A stretch of 64,000 nt of DNA from Diploptera punctata (lineage: Eukaryota; Arthropoda; Insecta; Blattodea; Blaberidae). The position numbers were made by a program, and so were the translations under genes. Below are positions 31,540 to 42,369 of the stretch, piece by piece. Position 1 is the stretch's first letter. Each line of letters begins with the position of its first letter. The DNA is taken from positions 682,001-746,000 of the forward strand of contig JASPKZ010004199.1 in NCBI GenBank assembly GCA_030220185.1, read 5' to 3'. Below the pieces are notes generated by a model that saw only the letters and a list, made by a program, of their open reading frames with translations, was not told where the DNA came from and searched no databases.

Positions 31540-32195
31540 AACTAATGAGTAACACTAAGAAATTGGGACTGGAAGTAAATATCAATAAAACTAAATATAT
31601 GGTCACACATAAAAACTCATTATATAATGGAAATGGACAGCTAATGACAAATGAGGGAAATTTTGAGGAAGTGGCTGAATTCAAATACCTAGGAACAATA
31701 ATCACAAACAGGAATGAGATGCACAAGGAAATTAAACATAGGCTCAATTCTGGAAATGCATGTTATTATGCATTACAGAGACTCTTGACTTCCCAACTCC
31801 TTTCAAAATACGTTAAAATGAAAATATATATAAAACTATTATTCTACCAGTTATATTATATGGATGCGAAACATGGACTCTTACTTTAAGGCAGGAAAGG
31901 TCGACCTATGAAAAGATGGCACGAAAACCGCTTTCTCAGGCCGTAACAGTTCTTCTAGGACTAATACCTGGGAATGAAAGACGTGCATGGAAGATTTTTG
32001 TAGGAAAACCAGGGGGAAAACGCCTAGTTGGTAGACCAAGAATGAGGTGGGAGAATAACATTAACTATAATTTGAGGGAAATAGATTATACAGGGAATGA
32101 TTGAAAAACATTGGCTCAGGATAGGGATATATGGAGAGCTTATGTCCGCGCGGCCATGAACCTACGGGTTCGATAGTGCCAGTGAGTAAGTAAGT
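31540..32195 (+). mobile_element. LINE family A copy with a family D insert or junction
   Basis: Open frame 31545-31889 encodes LGLEVNINKTKYMVTHKNSL, EVAEFKYLGTIITNRNEM and ALQRLLTSQLLSKYVKMKIY (end of palm, thumb). At about 31893-31968 the sequence changes to the family D 3' end (CGACCTATGAAAAGATGGC... GGCCGTAACAG), then family A resumes at 31970 with GNERRAWKIFVGKPGGKRL and GRPRMRWENNINYNL (frame 31916-32104). About 250 bp of family A are missing at the join. The 3' tail is (AGTA)n (32182-32202). Confidence 0.82.
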
Positions 32196-32199
32196 AAGT

Positions 32200-32455
32200 A
32201 AGTATGGGACGGTGCCCATCCCAGCTTCGTGAGTAATTTGGGTACATACAATAAGTAGCGGCTCCAGGTTGAGGAAACCTGCTGTAACTACTAGGAGAAG
32301 TACAAGAAGTAAATTAGACAAAAGCTAACGGTATAGTTAAAAAAAATAAATCACGACCACATGTTGGTCGATCATCCACCCCTGTGATTAACACATGTGG
32401 ATGTGAGGCCATCAACTGACAGGTAGGCCAATGACCATCTAGGCTGTCGCGCCAA
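32200..32455 (+). mobile_element. SINE group B, 5'-truncated
   Basis: Begins GTATGGGACGGTGCCCATCC inside the body, directly after the (AGTA)n tail of the LINE, and ends TAGGCTGTCGCGCCAAG. About 45 bp of foreign AT-rich sequence interrupts it near 32300-32345. Confidence 0.78.
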
Positions 32456-32978
32456 GAAGTTGGAGAGTATGTGAATTGTATTTTTTTCATAAATTATAAA
32501 CATTCCGGGATTCTTGGCCGTGTCTTCATATTTTGGCGTAATAGCAAAGTTATGGCCTTTAGCTAGTATTTTATTTTGATCATTTGTTTTCATAATTTAT
32601 AAGATTTATAATAATGCGAGAAGTAGACTATGTGGAGGGGGTAGCAAGAATTCAAATGTTTTCTTCAGTCTTTCTTGGTATTAATTTTCATTATATTGTC
32701 CACACTGGGTATCATCCACTGTATTTCAGTCTTCCCTGGTTATAGTGTCTCCATGAGATCTCTATCTAGTCTGGTTTACATTTTTCTAATGTAATAAATT
32801 ATTTCTCTTAATAATACATTTTCCATACGATTACATAATTAAATGTACTGATTTGGTATTAAATATCCTTTTATGTCTTAACAATTTTGGTATCATACCA
32901 GCATCTCTGCATCGTAAAAGTGAAGGTATTAGTTGGGCTTTTTTCATACGAAGATTGTGTAAGCGTTTGGTCATTTGA
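32456..32978. other. No gene recognised
   Basis: AT-rich, no repeat match; minus-strand frame 32372-32593 is a chance frame across the SINE edge. Confidence 0.5.
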
Positions 32979-33021
<43 letters not shown>

Positions 33022-33470
33022 TATTTTTTATTCCGGCTTTTACAATGAATATTCATTTTTCCGGTACCCATGTTCACAGTTAACTACACATTTGTTTCGA
33101 CATATTTTTCCATTCCTGTCTGTTCATCCATATAGGCCTATCTTCTTCTATTTCCCATTCACTCTTAGATTCATTGATTCCCTGAATCCTCGTAATAGTT
33201 GGTCTACCCTTATTTTTCCTTCCCTGTGGTTCCCAATCCATGATTATCTTAGGTAGTCTTCCTTCTTCCATTCTTCTAATGTGTCCGTACCAATTTAATT
33301 GTTTCTTCTTTATAAAATCTAATATTGAATATTGTACCTGCATTTTCTTGTATATATGAATTTCTGATTTTATCCTTCCTGGATATTCTTGCAGCACGTC
33401 TCCAGTAGTCCATTTGAGTGGCGAGCAATTTTTTTTATTTGTGCATTTAAAGCCCACTCATCAGCTAAGA
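32979..33470 (-). mobile_element. LINE family E 3' end with (TTA)n tail, minus strand
   Basis: Frame 33457-33080 on the minus strand gives YSILDFIKKKQLNWYGHIRR, GRLPKIIMDWEPQGRKNKGR and WMNRQEWKNMSKQM: the C-terminal tail of a non-LTR RT. The non-coding end (TGGGTACCGGAAAAATGAAT, complement at 33057-33076) runs into (TTA)n (complement at 32979-33022), the 3' tail. Same family as 37456-38229. Confidence 0.8.
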
Positions 33471-33581
33471 ATATTCCACAACGGGCAGATGGGGCTCGAT
33501 AGTTTTGGTAGACAGCCCATCTAGGAGAAGAGGACTCCAAAATTAAACTCCTGGTCCTCCAAGCACAGCCGGACAGGATTA
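33471..33581 (-). other. Short coding-like fragment, minus strand
   Basis: The minus strand reads FNPVRLCLEDQEFNFGVLFS just upstream of a (TTA)n run. I have a vague memory of this peptide in insect repeats but cannot name a family. It is only about 110 bp. Confidence 0.3.
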
Positions 33582-33584
33582 AAC

Positions 33585-33667
<83 letters not shown>
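33582..33667. repeat. (TAA)n microsatellite
   Basis: About 28 uninterrupted TAA units. Confidence 0.96.
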
Positions 33668-33820
33668 TAGCCTATTGGTGAATACTTTCACGGCTATCGT
33701 TATGTATTCTAAAATACCTTTTCGGAATTCTTGGTCATGTCTTGTATACAAGAATCTCCCAAAGTTATTTTAGACTACATAAGGATAGCCGTGAAACTCT
33801 TAACCAATATAATAAAATTA
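33668..33820. mobile_element. Short palindromic element (MITE-like)
   Basis: 33671-33718 and 33770-33817 are inverted copies of each other (about 80 percent), with CACGGCTATCG near 33690 facing GATAGCCGTGA near 33785, and an inner ATTCTTG/CAAGAAT pair. The whole folds into a hairpin of about 150 nt. No TSD is certain. Confidence 0.55.
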
Positions 33821-33947
33821 ATAAACTCGTTAGTTAAAACAACGTATGGGACTGGTATTTTGTGCATATATAATGTCCTTACTATAGTAAAATTGTTTTA
33901 TTTAGGTCAATATATCACGTATTTATTAAATTAAATATAATTTGTGC

Positions 33948-34300
33948 CGATATGGTCTCCAAGTAGCGTGCTGCCTTGGCACGCAGCTGGTCCGAGTTCA
34001 ATCCCCTGTCGGGACAAATTTCTTTGGTGGGTTTTTTTTCGGGGTTTTCCTCATTTGAGACGATGTCATGAAACCCCGAACATCATCTGGCCATCATTAT
34101 CATATTCACTTAATTAAGTATCAAGTTTAGAATTAAGACCTCTCCTGGCTCATCATTACCATTATCATCACATATATCATTGAGGCAACGTAACCCTGCC
34201 TTCCATGTGCCCCAACCTCAGAAGTTTGTTACAATATGCCATGCCAGGAGAGAATACCAAAAATGTGGAAATAATAAACTGGTGGCATTGAATAAAAAAA
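33948..34300 (+). mobile_element. SINE A3
   Basis: Head GATATGGTCTCCAAGTAGCG with a decayed B box (GAGTTCAATCCCC), the GGTTTTCCTCATTTGAGACG body, then the A3 tail: CCTCTCCTGGCTCATC, CTTCCATGTGCCCCAACCTC and ATGCCAGGAGAGAATAC. Confidence 0.8.
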
Positions 34301-34626
34301 AGAATAACACAAATTAAACAGTTTTTTACAAATTTCAATTAGACACACTTAGGCAGTTAACATCATATCGCGTCTGTAGGATTTTTGTGTGTATATAACT
34401 AAGACCGTGTTTGTTGTGTGCATTACCTGTGAAATGATAATGATGAAAGGAATCTTGTTAATGAAATTCCAACTAAACATTTCCCTTGTTAAGTAAAGAA
34501 AACCACGAATAGCTCAGATTGGTCGGCCTGATGATTTCAACTCAGTATCTTCTAATACGATTCACAAAATGGAACGACTGAACCTAATTGTTCAATAAAC
34601 ATTTAAGTGATATGAAAGTGATGCCA
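34301..34626. other. No gene recognised
   Basis: AT-rich spacer without repeat match. Confidence 0.5.
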
Positions 34627-35090
34627 CATACCAGAACCTTGTAGTTAGGGGTTGAGGCTCCCACCTTTTAGACAATCGTAACTAAATGTCAACCGATTTG
34701 TGTTCCTTGCGTATCGGCCGCATTTACTCGTAGAACAAACTTATCATATAAAATAAAATAAGTTAAAATATACCTTCTTAGGTAAAATCCGTCGTCCTCA
34801 ACTTATAAAATATGTAATCTTTATGCTTTTAGGCCTTTCAGAACATCAACGGATTACATATTTTATAAGTTGAGGACGACGGATTTTACCTAAGAAGGTA
34901 TATTTTAACTTATTTTATTTTATGACTCTCCACCTCAACGGTTTAAACAATGGATTTTATTAGTATAAACTTATGATACTCATATCCAATAGATACGGAG
35001 TCGACCCCAAGGTAATGATGTCGCCAGAAGGGTTAGGTGAGGTTTTGAACCTTCGATCTTCCGGCTTGTAGCTACTCTAAGAAGTTAGCC
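34627..35090 (-). mobile_element. SINE group C, minus strand, split by a MITE
   Basis: 34627-34744 matches the complement of the 3' half of group C, and 34967-35090 that of the 5' half (TACGGAGTCGACCCCAAGG; head CTTCCGGCTTGTAGC). Joining across the insert restores the normal spacing of group C exactly, so the interruption is a clean insertion. Confidence 0.8.
34745..34966. mobile_element. Palindromic MITE with 72-bp perfect arms
   Basis: 34748-34819 and 34852-34923 are perfect 72-bp inverted repeats around a 32-nt loop (34820-34851). The insertion (222 bp) is flanked by a perfect 8-bp duplication, aaacttat (34737-34744 and 34967-34974), within a SINE whose empty site can be inferred. The 43 bp to the right of the right arm (34924-34966) belong to the insert but are unpaired. 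An 8-bp TSD suggests hAT, yet the ends lack an obvious hAT TIR. Confidence 0.8.
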
Positions 35091-35139
35091 CTCGGTGAAC
35101 AATTAATTATAACTAGATACAGATTAATCCTGATTTATT

Positions 35140-35665
35140 TAAATATGTTTAATGCCAAAAAGAGACGAACAGACAGGTGAATGAAGAAAACTACACAATA
35201 GTGATCTACATGATATGCAATAGGAAGCCAGATATAATAAGAACATATTTAATAAACTAATGATCTTCTTGGTGATAAAATCGTAAAACATGTAGTCAAT
35301 GTACCCAATTCACCAATTAAAAATTAAAAGAGTCAACATGTTTCAACTGTCATTTTCAAGACTAAATATTGACTAAATTTATAATAATAATAGTTAAGTC
35401 TCGTAGGCTGCGATGGTCAGGACATGTGGCACGTATGTGGGATGATAGAGGTGCATGGAAGCTTCTGATAGGAAAACCAGAGGGAAAACAAACGCCCAGT
35501 TGCTAGACCAAGAATGAGGTGGTAAAATAACATTATCCATGATTTGAGGAAAGTAGATTATCCAGGGGATGATTGGAAAACATTAGCTCAGGATAGTGAT
35601 GTATGGAGAGCTTATGTCCGCGAGGCCATGCATTAACGGGATCGATAGAGCCAGTGAGTTATTTA
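35140..35665 (+). mobile_element. LINE family A 3' end, interrupted
   Basis: 35150-35251 has the AAAGAGACGAACAGACAGG and CCAGATATAATAAGAACA blocks. About 135 bp of unrelated AT-rich sequence (35252-35387) follows, then the GTTAAGTCTCGTAGGCTGCG to GATCGATAGAGCCAGTGAG end. Frames are broken; dead. Confidence 0.78.
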
Positions 35666-36258
35666 ATACCATATGTTGTTTACTATAAATCAGTCCAAGG
35701 TTCTAATTCCTTGATTTCGGTTCTTATTATGAAGAATGTAAATAGTTCAATACGGGTTATGAAATATATTTTATAATACATTTTATCATTTTCTCTGATA
35801 GTGTAAAATTTCCCTAGTTCATCGAACCATGGAGGGGAGAGACTGAATCCGTCTACGCTATGGCATTTTAAAAAAAGAAAATCTACCCCCGCTTTATTTA
35901 CTGACAACCCTTTAGTTCCCATCGCTAGTGGAATGTGCAGCTAATGAGGACACAAACCCAAGTCTCACAAAGCCAGGCAGCAAATTCTGCTTATGTCCTT
36001 CTAGTGACTTCTATGTACGCCTCTTTTTCAGAGGTTCGCAGCTTCAATCTCGCAGTAGACTGTAAACACTTATTTTAAGCTGTAAAATCCTGAGCTGCTA
36101 TCTAACTTATAACGGTTAGGGTGTCTAACTATCATTCCAGGAATGCTAGGTCGATTTTAATGGCTATATCCTACTTCAGAAAATGTTATTTGTACATTTG
36201 GTTTGGAACAATGTCTAATAAGTTTTCTAATTACAACTGTAAATTGAAAAATAGTAAA
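35666..36258. other. No gene recognised
   Basis: Minus-strand open frame 35922-35683 has no motif I recognise; no match to other repeats here. Confidence 0.45.
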
Positions 36259-36677
36259 TTCCGGTGAAGGAAACTAAAACTTAAATAACACTTTGGCTAG
36301 ACCAGTGTTGACCTATGGTAGTGAAGCATGGACACTAAAAAGACAACATGAAAGCAGAATAACGGCTTGTGAAATGAGATTCATGCGCAGAACAGCGGGT
36401 TACACCAGATGGGATCCGAAAAGGAACACCGATATCTTAAAAGAATTGAAGAGTACGCCAATTTTGGAATATATTAAACAGTACCAACTAAATTGGAAAC
36501 ACCATAGGCCTATTGAAAGAATCAGTTTTAAATAGGATCCCCAAAGCTGTTTATAATTATATACCAAGAGGACGAAGATCTATGGGCCGCCCTATGAAAC
36601 GCTGGAGGGAAAATTCTCTATAGGATAGTAACAGGCCTTGGCCTAATACTTGGAAGGAAGAAGAAGAAGAAGAAGGA
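36259..36677 (+). mobile_element. LINE family D 3' end with (GAA)n tail
   Basis: Frame 36293-36535 reads ARPVLTYGSEAWTLKRQHES, CEMRFMRRTAGYTRWDPKRN and LKSTPILEYIKQYQLNWKHH, then shifts; PRGRRSMGRPMKRWR is readable in another frame near 36568-36610. The end is AGGATAGTAACAGGCCTTGG then a (GAA)n tail (36655-36677). 5'-truncated. Confidence 0.82.
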
Positions 36678-36807
36678 AACTAAAACGAAGTTTGAGGAGG
36701 AAATGTGACAGGACGACCTTTTTCATGTGCTAATAGTTGACAATATTCAGATATGTCCTCCCTCTTATTTTTATAAATCTCGAATATCTTTCTAACAACC
36801 AGGGCAA

Positions 36808-37151
36808 GTCCACCGCTGTGGTCTCGAGGTAGCGTGCTGCCTTGTCACGCAGCGGGCCCGGGTTCGATCCCCGGTCGGGGCAGTTTTTCTGGGGTGAGGT
36901 TTTATCGGGGTTTTTCCTCACCTGTAAGACAAATGTCAGGAAAACTTTAAGGCCCAAACGGTCCCCGAAATCATATGGCCATCATCAACATTCTTATCAT
37001 TATCATCTCATCTTCATCATCACCCTTCACCGGTGTGGAAAGCAACGGGAAGCTACCACACCTACAATTCCCTAGTAAAGCTGCAAGCATAGCATGAAAA
37101 TGCTATGATCGCAATGAAGGACCTGCCTTCGGGCAGAATTACTATGGATGG
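36808..37151 (+). mobile_element. SINE group A, full length
   Basis: 344 bp with intact boxes (B box GGTTCGATCCC at 36861-36871) and tail CTGCCTTCGGGCAG, flanked by a perfect 11-bp duplication aaccagggcaa (36797-36807 and 37152-37162). Sharp ends make it the group A1 reference. Confidence 0.94.
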
Positions 37152-37317
37152 AACCAGGGCAAATGGGATCAAGCCTTGGAACCCGGGGTTCTACTCTCTT
37201 CAAGAGAGGAACCGAAGAATTGATCCACCACTGGAATTCAGGTTATTCAAGTCGCAGGGAAATTCGTTGTATCTTTGTATCTTGAATATCTTTCTTCGGA
37301 AGCGAAGCTTTAAAAAG

Positions 37318-37318
37318 G

Positions 37319-37376
<58 letters not shown>

Positions 37377-37455
37377 CTATTATTACTATTATTATTACTA
37401 TTATTATTACTATTATTATTATTACTATTATTATTATTATCATTATTATTATTAA
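37318..37455. repeat. (TTA)n microsatellite with TAC interruptions
   Basis: About 138 bp of TTA units; ACTATTATTATT variants appear from about 37375. It abuts the 5' edge of the following LINE fragment. Confidence 0.95.
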
Positions 37456-38181
37456 AGATCAATATGGATAAATCTCGATATATGACAATAGGGGATCTTC
37501 CTCAAGATGTAATACTAGAAGAAAATTTAGGGGCAATTAAATACACTGAAGAATATAAGTATTTGGGAATTAAAATTACTAAAGATGGAAAACAAGAAAC
37601 AGAGATAAGAAACAGGATCAATATAGGAAAGTATGCTATATATGCCCTAAATGGAATAGTATGGGACAAACATATATTCAAAGAAACAAAAAAACTATTT
37701 TTAATTCAATAATCAGAAGCATTATTACCTATGGAGCTGATGTGTGGGCTTTAAATGCACAAATGAAAAAAAAAAAAAATTACTCGCCACTGAAATGGAC
37801 TACTGGAGACGTGCTGCACGAATATCCAGGAAGAATAAAATCAGAAATTCATATATAAAAAGAAAAAAATGCAGGTACAATATTCAACATTAGATTTTAT
37901 AAAGAAGAAACAATTAAATTGGTACGGGCACATTAGAAGGATGGAAGAAGGAAGACTACCTAAGATAATCATGGATTGGGAACCACAGGGAAGGAAAAAG
38001 AAGGGTAGACCAAATATTACGTGGATTCAGGGAATCAATGAAACTAAGAGGGAATGGGAAATAGAACAGACAAAAATGGAAAAATGTGTTGAAACAAATG
38101 TGTTAACTGTGAACATGGGTACCGGAAAAATGTATATTCATTGTAAAAGCCGGAATAATAAAATAAAAAAAAGTATTATTA

Positions 38182-38228
<47 letters not shown>

Positions 38229-38229
38229 T
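37456..38229 (+). mobile_element. LINE family E: end of palm to 3' tail
   Basis: Frame 37464-37712 gives NINMDKSRYMTIG-like start and AIKYTEEYKYLGIKITKDGK with IRNRINIGKYAIYAL. Frame 37661-37858 gives FNSIIRSIITYGADVWALNA. Frame 37869-38258 gives FIKKKQLNWYGHIRRMEEGR, DWEPQGRKKKGRPNITWIQG and GTGKMYIHCKSRN. The frame changes at poly-A runs near 37690 and 37770-37780. Two more such steps separate it from a single frame; upstream catalytic region absent. (TTA)n tail 38172-38229. Confidence 0.84.
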
Positions 38230-38359
38230 TCATTAAAGCAGCCGATCTCGCATTATAGATGGATTTATGACGACCCTCCACCTCGATAAATAGCACATGT
38301 GCATGTGAGGCAAGCTGTGATTCTCATGAAATATTTTATTAGAAATAATTTAGAATATT

Positions 38360-38573
38360 TGGAATAGAAAATTATTTTCTCATGGAATTTCGGGCAGTAT
38401 GGGACCGGTGCCCACCCAGCATCGTGAGGAATTTGTGTAGCTACAATAAGTAGGGGCTCCAGTTGAGTAAACCAGCTACAACGGCTAGTGGACCCGACAT
38501 GCTAAACACATTTCACTCCTACACTGGCTGGAAGATAATTTACTTCTGTGATTAACACATGTGGATGTGAGGC
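38360..38573 (+). mobile_element. SINE group B, truncated at both ends
   Basis: Starts TTTTCTCATGGAATTTCGGG, ends in GTGGATGTGAGGC where LINE sequence begins. Head and terminal 40 bp are lacking. Confidence 0.8.
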
Positions 38574-38767
38574 GCCTGGAAAGAATATGTTGATAGAATG
38601 CCAGAAGAAATATTTCCAAAATCATTGCTAAATTATAAACTATACGGAAGGAGAAATGTTGGACGCCCATACAGAAGGTGGTCTGGACAATTTTAACAAT
38701 TCTAGCTTTCATGAAACCGGAACGAGCCAACAGCCTTAATCCCTGGATGATGATGATGATGATGATA
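38573..38767 (+). mobile_element. LINE family C 3' end
   Basis: Codes for an EYVDRMPEEIFPKSLLNYKL-type segment and GRRNVGRPYRRWSGQF, then AAACCGGAACGAGCC and a (TGA)n tail (38742-38766). It begins exactly where the SINE stops. Confidence 0.75.
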
Positions 38768-38831
38768 AAGCATTGCTTTATTCTTATGCATACACAATGC
38801 AGAATACGATGGAATTTCAATTGTATCAAAA

Positions 38832-39077
38832 TGGCCGTATCTGTAGAATTTTTAAAGCATCGGAAAGGAAAGTCTTTGAAAAGAGAAGAAAAACAAATTA
38901 TCTTTATTGTTTTCAGATAGTTCAGTGAAACAAATAGCAAATTTGCCGTTCAGGATGTTGTGGAAATAACAGCAGAAGTCACAAGTGTGTCAGCACAGAG
39001 CATAAATTCTGCTTGTAATGATATTGTAAATAAAGGATATCTATCAACACCAGGGGAAAAAAGGCAAGCGTCTGATT
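38832..39077 (+). pseudogene. Tc1/mariner-type transposase N-terminal remnant (candidate)
   Basis: The frame from 38832 reads FLKHRKGKSLKREEKQIIFI, then a stop, and continues in the same frame with VQDVVEITAEVTSVSAQSIN and IVNKGYLSTPGEKRQ before a stop near 39077. A basic K-G-K-L...E motif, then a helix-turn-helix ending ..LSTPGKKR is what I recall from insect Tc1/mariner-like proteins. No catalytic part or TIRs found. A weak call based on memory. Confidence 0.4.
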
Positions 39078-39230
39078 AGATAGGCCCATATATAATTTTT
39101 GTCATTAATTTTGTCAGAAATAAATAAGAAATGGTGGAAGTTCCTAATTATTGGTACCATCTTATCTTGTTTTCAGTCTTATACCCGTAAAATACGATGT
39201 CGTCTCTAACCGGAAGAGTTATCCTTATGT

Positions 39231-39231
39231 A

Positions 39232-39302
<71 letters not shown>

Positions 39303-39303
39303 T
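39231..39303. repeat. (TAA)n microsatellite
   Basis: About 24 uninterrupted TAA units. Confidence 0.96.
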
Positions 39304-40134
39304 TGGGGATTATTTTTATTTAATTTTTATAATAAAGATATTTAAATAATTTAAAACTAAATATTATGTATTTTACAATGTTAAATATAATAAATTATTT
39401 TTATAACATCAATGTGAAATGTAACAATTATTACGTCACATATATTGTTGTGATAAACATTAGATACAGAATTCACAGATAAAGTTTACGACAAAAGAAA
39501 GTTTAAATAATGTGGTCTGAAGTCGGCCGAACGTCAAAAATATGATTGGGTACCGAGGAATGAAGGCGGGCTTATCGTGTTCTTTCTTGATGATGTCATT
39601 ACGAATCAGAAACTGACAACATTATAATTTGCAACAGAAGAAGAAGGAGATGAGATGGCTACAAGGATGAAAAAAAGATCGACACCATTGAATCATCCCA
39701 AAATAAAAGTTTAAATAATTAGTGATTTGTTGAATTATATTGGTTCAATCTACAAGAAAAGCATAGAGAGAAGTGACGTGAGTCTAATGAAATAAAAAAA
39801 AAACGTGAATACTACCAAGCTGAAAATATATAGGGCCTATCTAGGCCTATAGTCATCGGATCAAATGATAGAAACGATATTCATAAGTTTCATCTTTATT
39901 GCCAAATATTATTTAAATAAATATCTTATTGAAGAAGTAAATGTTTTATTTGACTACAAAATTTCTTTACTCGCCATAATTGTGTTGATCTGCGGCTCCC
40001 TTGAAGAGCTCTACTAGCCGGTGCAAAAATAAATAAACGAGAACAGAATATAATATTTAATAAAATGAATTTATCACTCTACACCGTTTCAAAATATTGA
40101 CTTTGCAACGTGTGGCGAAAAGAAACAACTAAAC
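39304..40134. other. No gene recognised
   Basis: AT-rich DNA; no ORF, no match to other repeats in the window. Confidence 0.5.
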
Positions 40135-40285
40135 ACAGTCATTATATTTTATTTTATGTCTAAGAAGAATTTTACTATCGCTGACAGTTCTGTACACAAT
40201 TCAGTCTTAGGGTGGATAAAAGTTCCCTTAATAGACTGAGTCGGCGGAGCAATACCTTATGCAAGTACAATTGGAACTAAGCTTG
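40135..40285 (+). repeat. Interspersed repeat Y, copy 2
   Basis: Shares GTACACAATTCAGTC, AATAGACTGAGTCGGCGGAG and CAATACCTTATGC with 8262-8425. Class unknown. Confidence 0.55.
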
Positions 40286-41589
40286 GAATATGAAATTTTG
40301 TCCTGCGCATTTAATATTTTCAAATATTGAACAATTTATTTGCAGATCTAGATTACTGTGATTTCTATAAACATTTAAAAAAATTATTTGAGTTAAAAGT
40401 GAAGAATTGAAACTGAGTACTATTTTATGAACATTTTTTTTTTTACATTTAAAATGCTTCCAATTATTTGTCCTCAATCTGTGTTATCATGTAGTTCCTA
40501 AAATATATAAATATTGAAAATATCTCTCCCTATTTTAACCGATTCAATATATGCATGCGTAGGTACTAATTTATAAACATATCAAGTGAAAAATGTATGT
40601 TTAATGTGCGTTTATTCTAAGTTACGATGCTTTCTATAAATAGCCCCCACTTTAATTGTTTTGTGTACAGGCCACATTAAGATAAGGGGGTGAATGGAGG
40701 CTGGATATTTATGCATACATTCAAATGGCCTGTCTGTGTTTTTTGTGACCTCAAAAAAAAAGTTTCTTAAAGCAATAAGACAAAAAAATACGAGACAAAA
40801 TTAAATAAGAAAAGGGCCAACGTCCTGATACAACATGGGAAAAGAATTCACACCACTCTTCAACCCTTTCTCAGTGTTGGCAATCATCCCCATAGGAATA
40901 TTAATTATTGTCAGCCATATTAATCGCGGCCCATCAGATTATGCCCCAATCGTTTTTCTTGTTATATCGTCATTCCAACATTTATATTTACTAGATGATC
41001 CGTCAATGGACTGCGTGTGTAAGCTCTGTGATAGACCGTGTGCAAGATACCATTTCAATAACTGTTTGAAGAGAACAAAATCGTTGCTGGCATACAGCAG
41101 CACATTTGTGCGCATTCTTCCTATTACTCGTATATTTACTAGACAATTCATTAAAGAGCCCCACCACCATCCCCCTGGGTTTCCTCGGGCTTAATGCCCA
41201 TATCCCCAGATCTGCTCTTGTCCCTATTTGTTATCTAGGGTAGTTTCTTTATTTAATTCATTATACTTTTACAGAGTGTGGCTAGTTGAAACTTAATCTA
41301 AGGTGTTTACAGTTATATTACATTATGGTTTCTTAATCTAATTTTGTTTCTAATAAAATGTAATAATAATATACATAAGATGGAAGTATTAATCATATAT
41401 CTACTTAACCTAAACTTAATATTACAATTTATCAAGTATACATATTGATATATTCTAAGTTCTAATTCTACTTATTCTATCGTTGATTTCCTCTTCTCTT
41501 CTTCAGCTCGTGTGCTTAGAGCTTTTTGGGTATACTCCGCGATCAACTTGTATTCGGCGTGCGCTGTTTCGCTTAAATTAATTAAGTGT
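40286..41589. other. Unrecognised stretch with one moderate ORF
   Basis: Frame 40835-41194 (+) would encode 119 residues with a hydrophobic segment near residues 10-30 and several cysteines, but shows no family signature; antisense frames are also open, and codon use is unremarkable. I treat it as probably non-coding. The rest is AT-rich. Confidence 0.35.
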
Positions 41590-42125
41590 GGTTTATTTCA
41601 ATCGTATATACTGAGTTTCGTTGTGAATCATCGAAAATCGCGACCGCCAGAGGGATTTTTAAATTTTATTTTTTTCAAGTGAAGTCCTATACCTAATGGC
41701 TTGAGAACATAATAGACAGCGGCTAAACACTCGCCGTACCTGAAAACCTATATGTAGAAATGTATATATTGCGACGAACCATACATGGTGGTTGCTAGAG
41801 TAGATTTTAAATTTCGGATTTCAGATAAACTCCCACTTCCAATGGTCAGTTTTTGCTGATATTAGGATAATTTGTATCCCGGTTTATTTCAATAGCATAT
41901 ACTGAGGTTCATTGTGAAATATAAAAATATTTGAACCCTAGACCGATTTTTAAATTTTAGTTTCGATTGAACTCCTACACCTATGGTTTTAGAGCATAGT
42001 TGTTAGCGGCTAAACACTCGCCGTATCAAAAAAATTGTAAGTAAAAATGTTCATGAAGATCGGTTGAGCAGTTTAGAAGTTTACCACGAACATACACACA
42101 TTCTCTTTTCTATATATGGATAGAT
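41590..42125 (+). repeat. Interspersed repeat Z, copy Z2 (two units)
   Basis: Two tandem units of about 250-280 bp, each with a GGTTTATTTCAAT..ATATACTGAG block (about 41591 and 41882), a GATTTTTAAATTTTA block and a GCGGCTAAACACTCGCCGTA block (41717 and 42013). Same family as Z1, Z3, Z4. Confidence 0.65.
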
Positions 42126-42369
42126 AAAAATTGTCCTATCGACATGAAGTCTCTACAATCCACTCTACCGGTTCGAGTTCTATTGTCGGTGGAATAGAGA
42201 ATTTTAAATCTCCAACTAGATCTGGGCATGTGTCTTGGGTGGTAAGCCTGACTTACTACTAACAATAAATTCACCGTGTACTTTGCTTAAGTGTGGCTTA
42301 GAGTTTATGTTTCATCTTTATATGCGAACAGACCAAATTTTTAGCTCAAAATTCCATCGAACTGTTGTA
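42126..42369. other. tRNA-like scrap and unrecognised DNA
   Basis: CCGGTTCGAGTTC (42168-42180) resembles a Pol III B box of a decayed SINE; its body is not assignable. Confidence 0.3.

Noticed and set aside
33521..33751. Poly-Tyr, poly-Ile and poly-Asn open frames (also 37243-37443, 37105-37365, 39151-39345, 3071-3253)
   Set aside because: They read through TAA/TTA microsatellites and have no conserved part beyond them.
38485..38940. 151-codon minus-strand open frame
   Set aside because: It runs antisense across a SINE B, a LINE C end, a (TGA)n tail and a transposase scrap oriented the other way; no family motif.
40835..41194. 119-codon plus-strand frame as a possible gene
   Set aside because: No motif, no splice or start context, competing open frames on the other strand; kept only as part of an unrecognised stretch.
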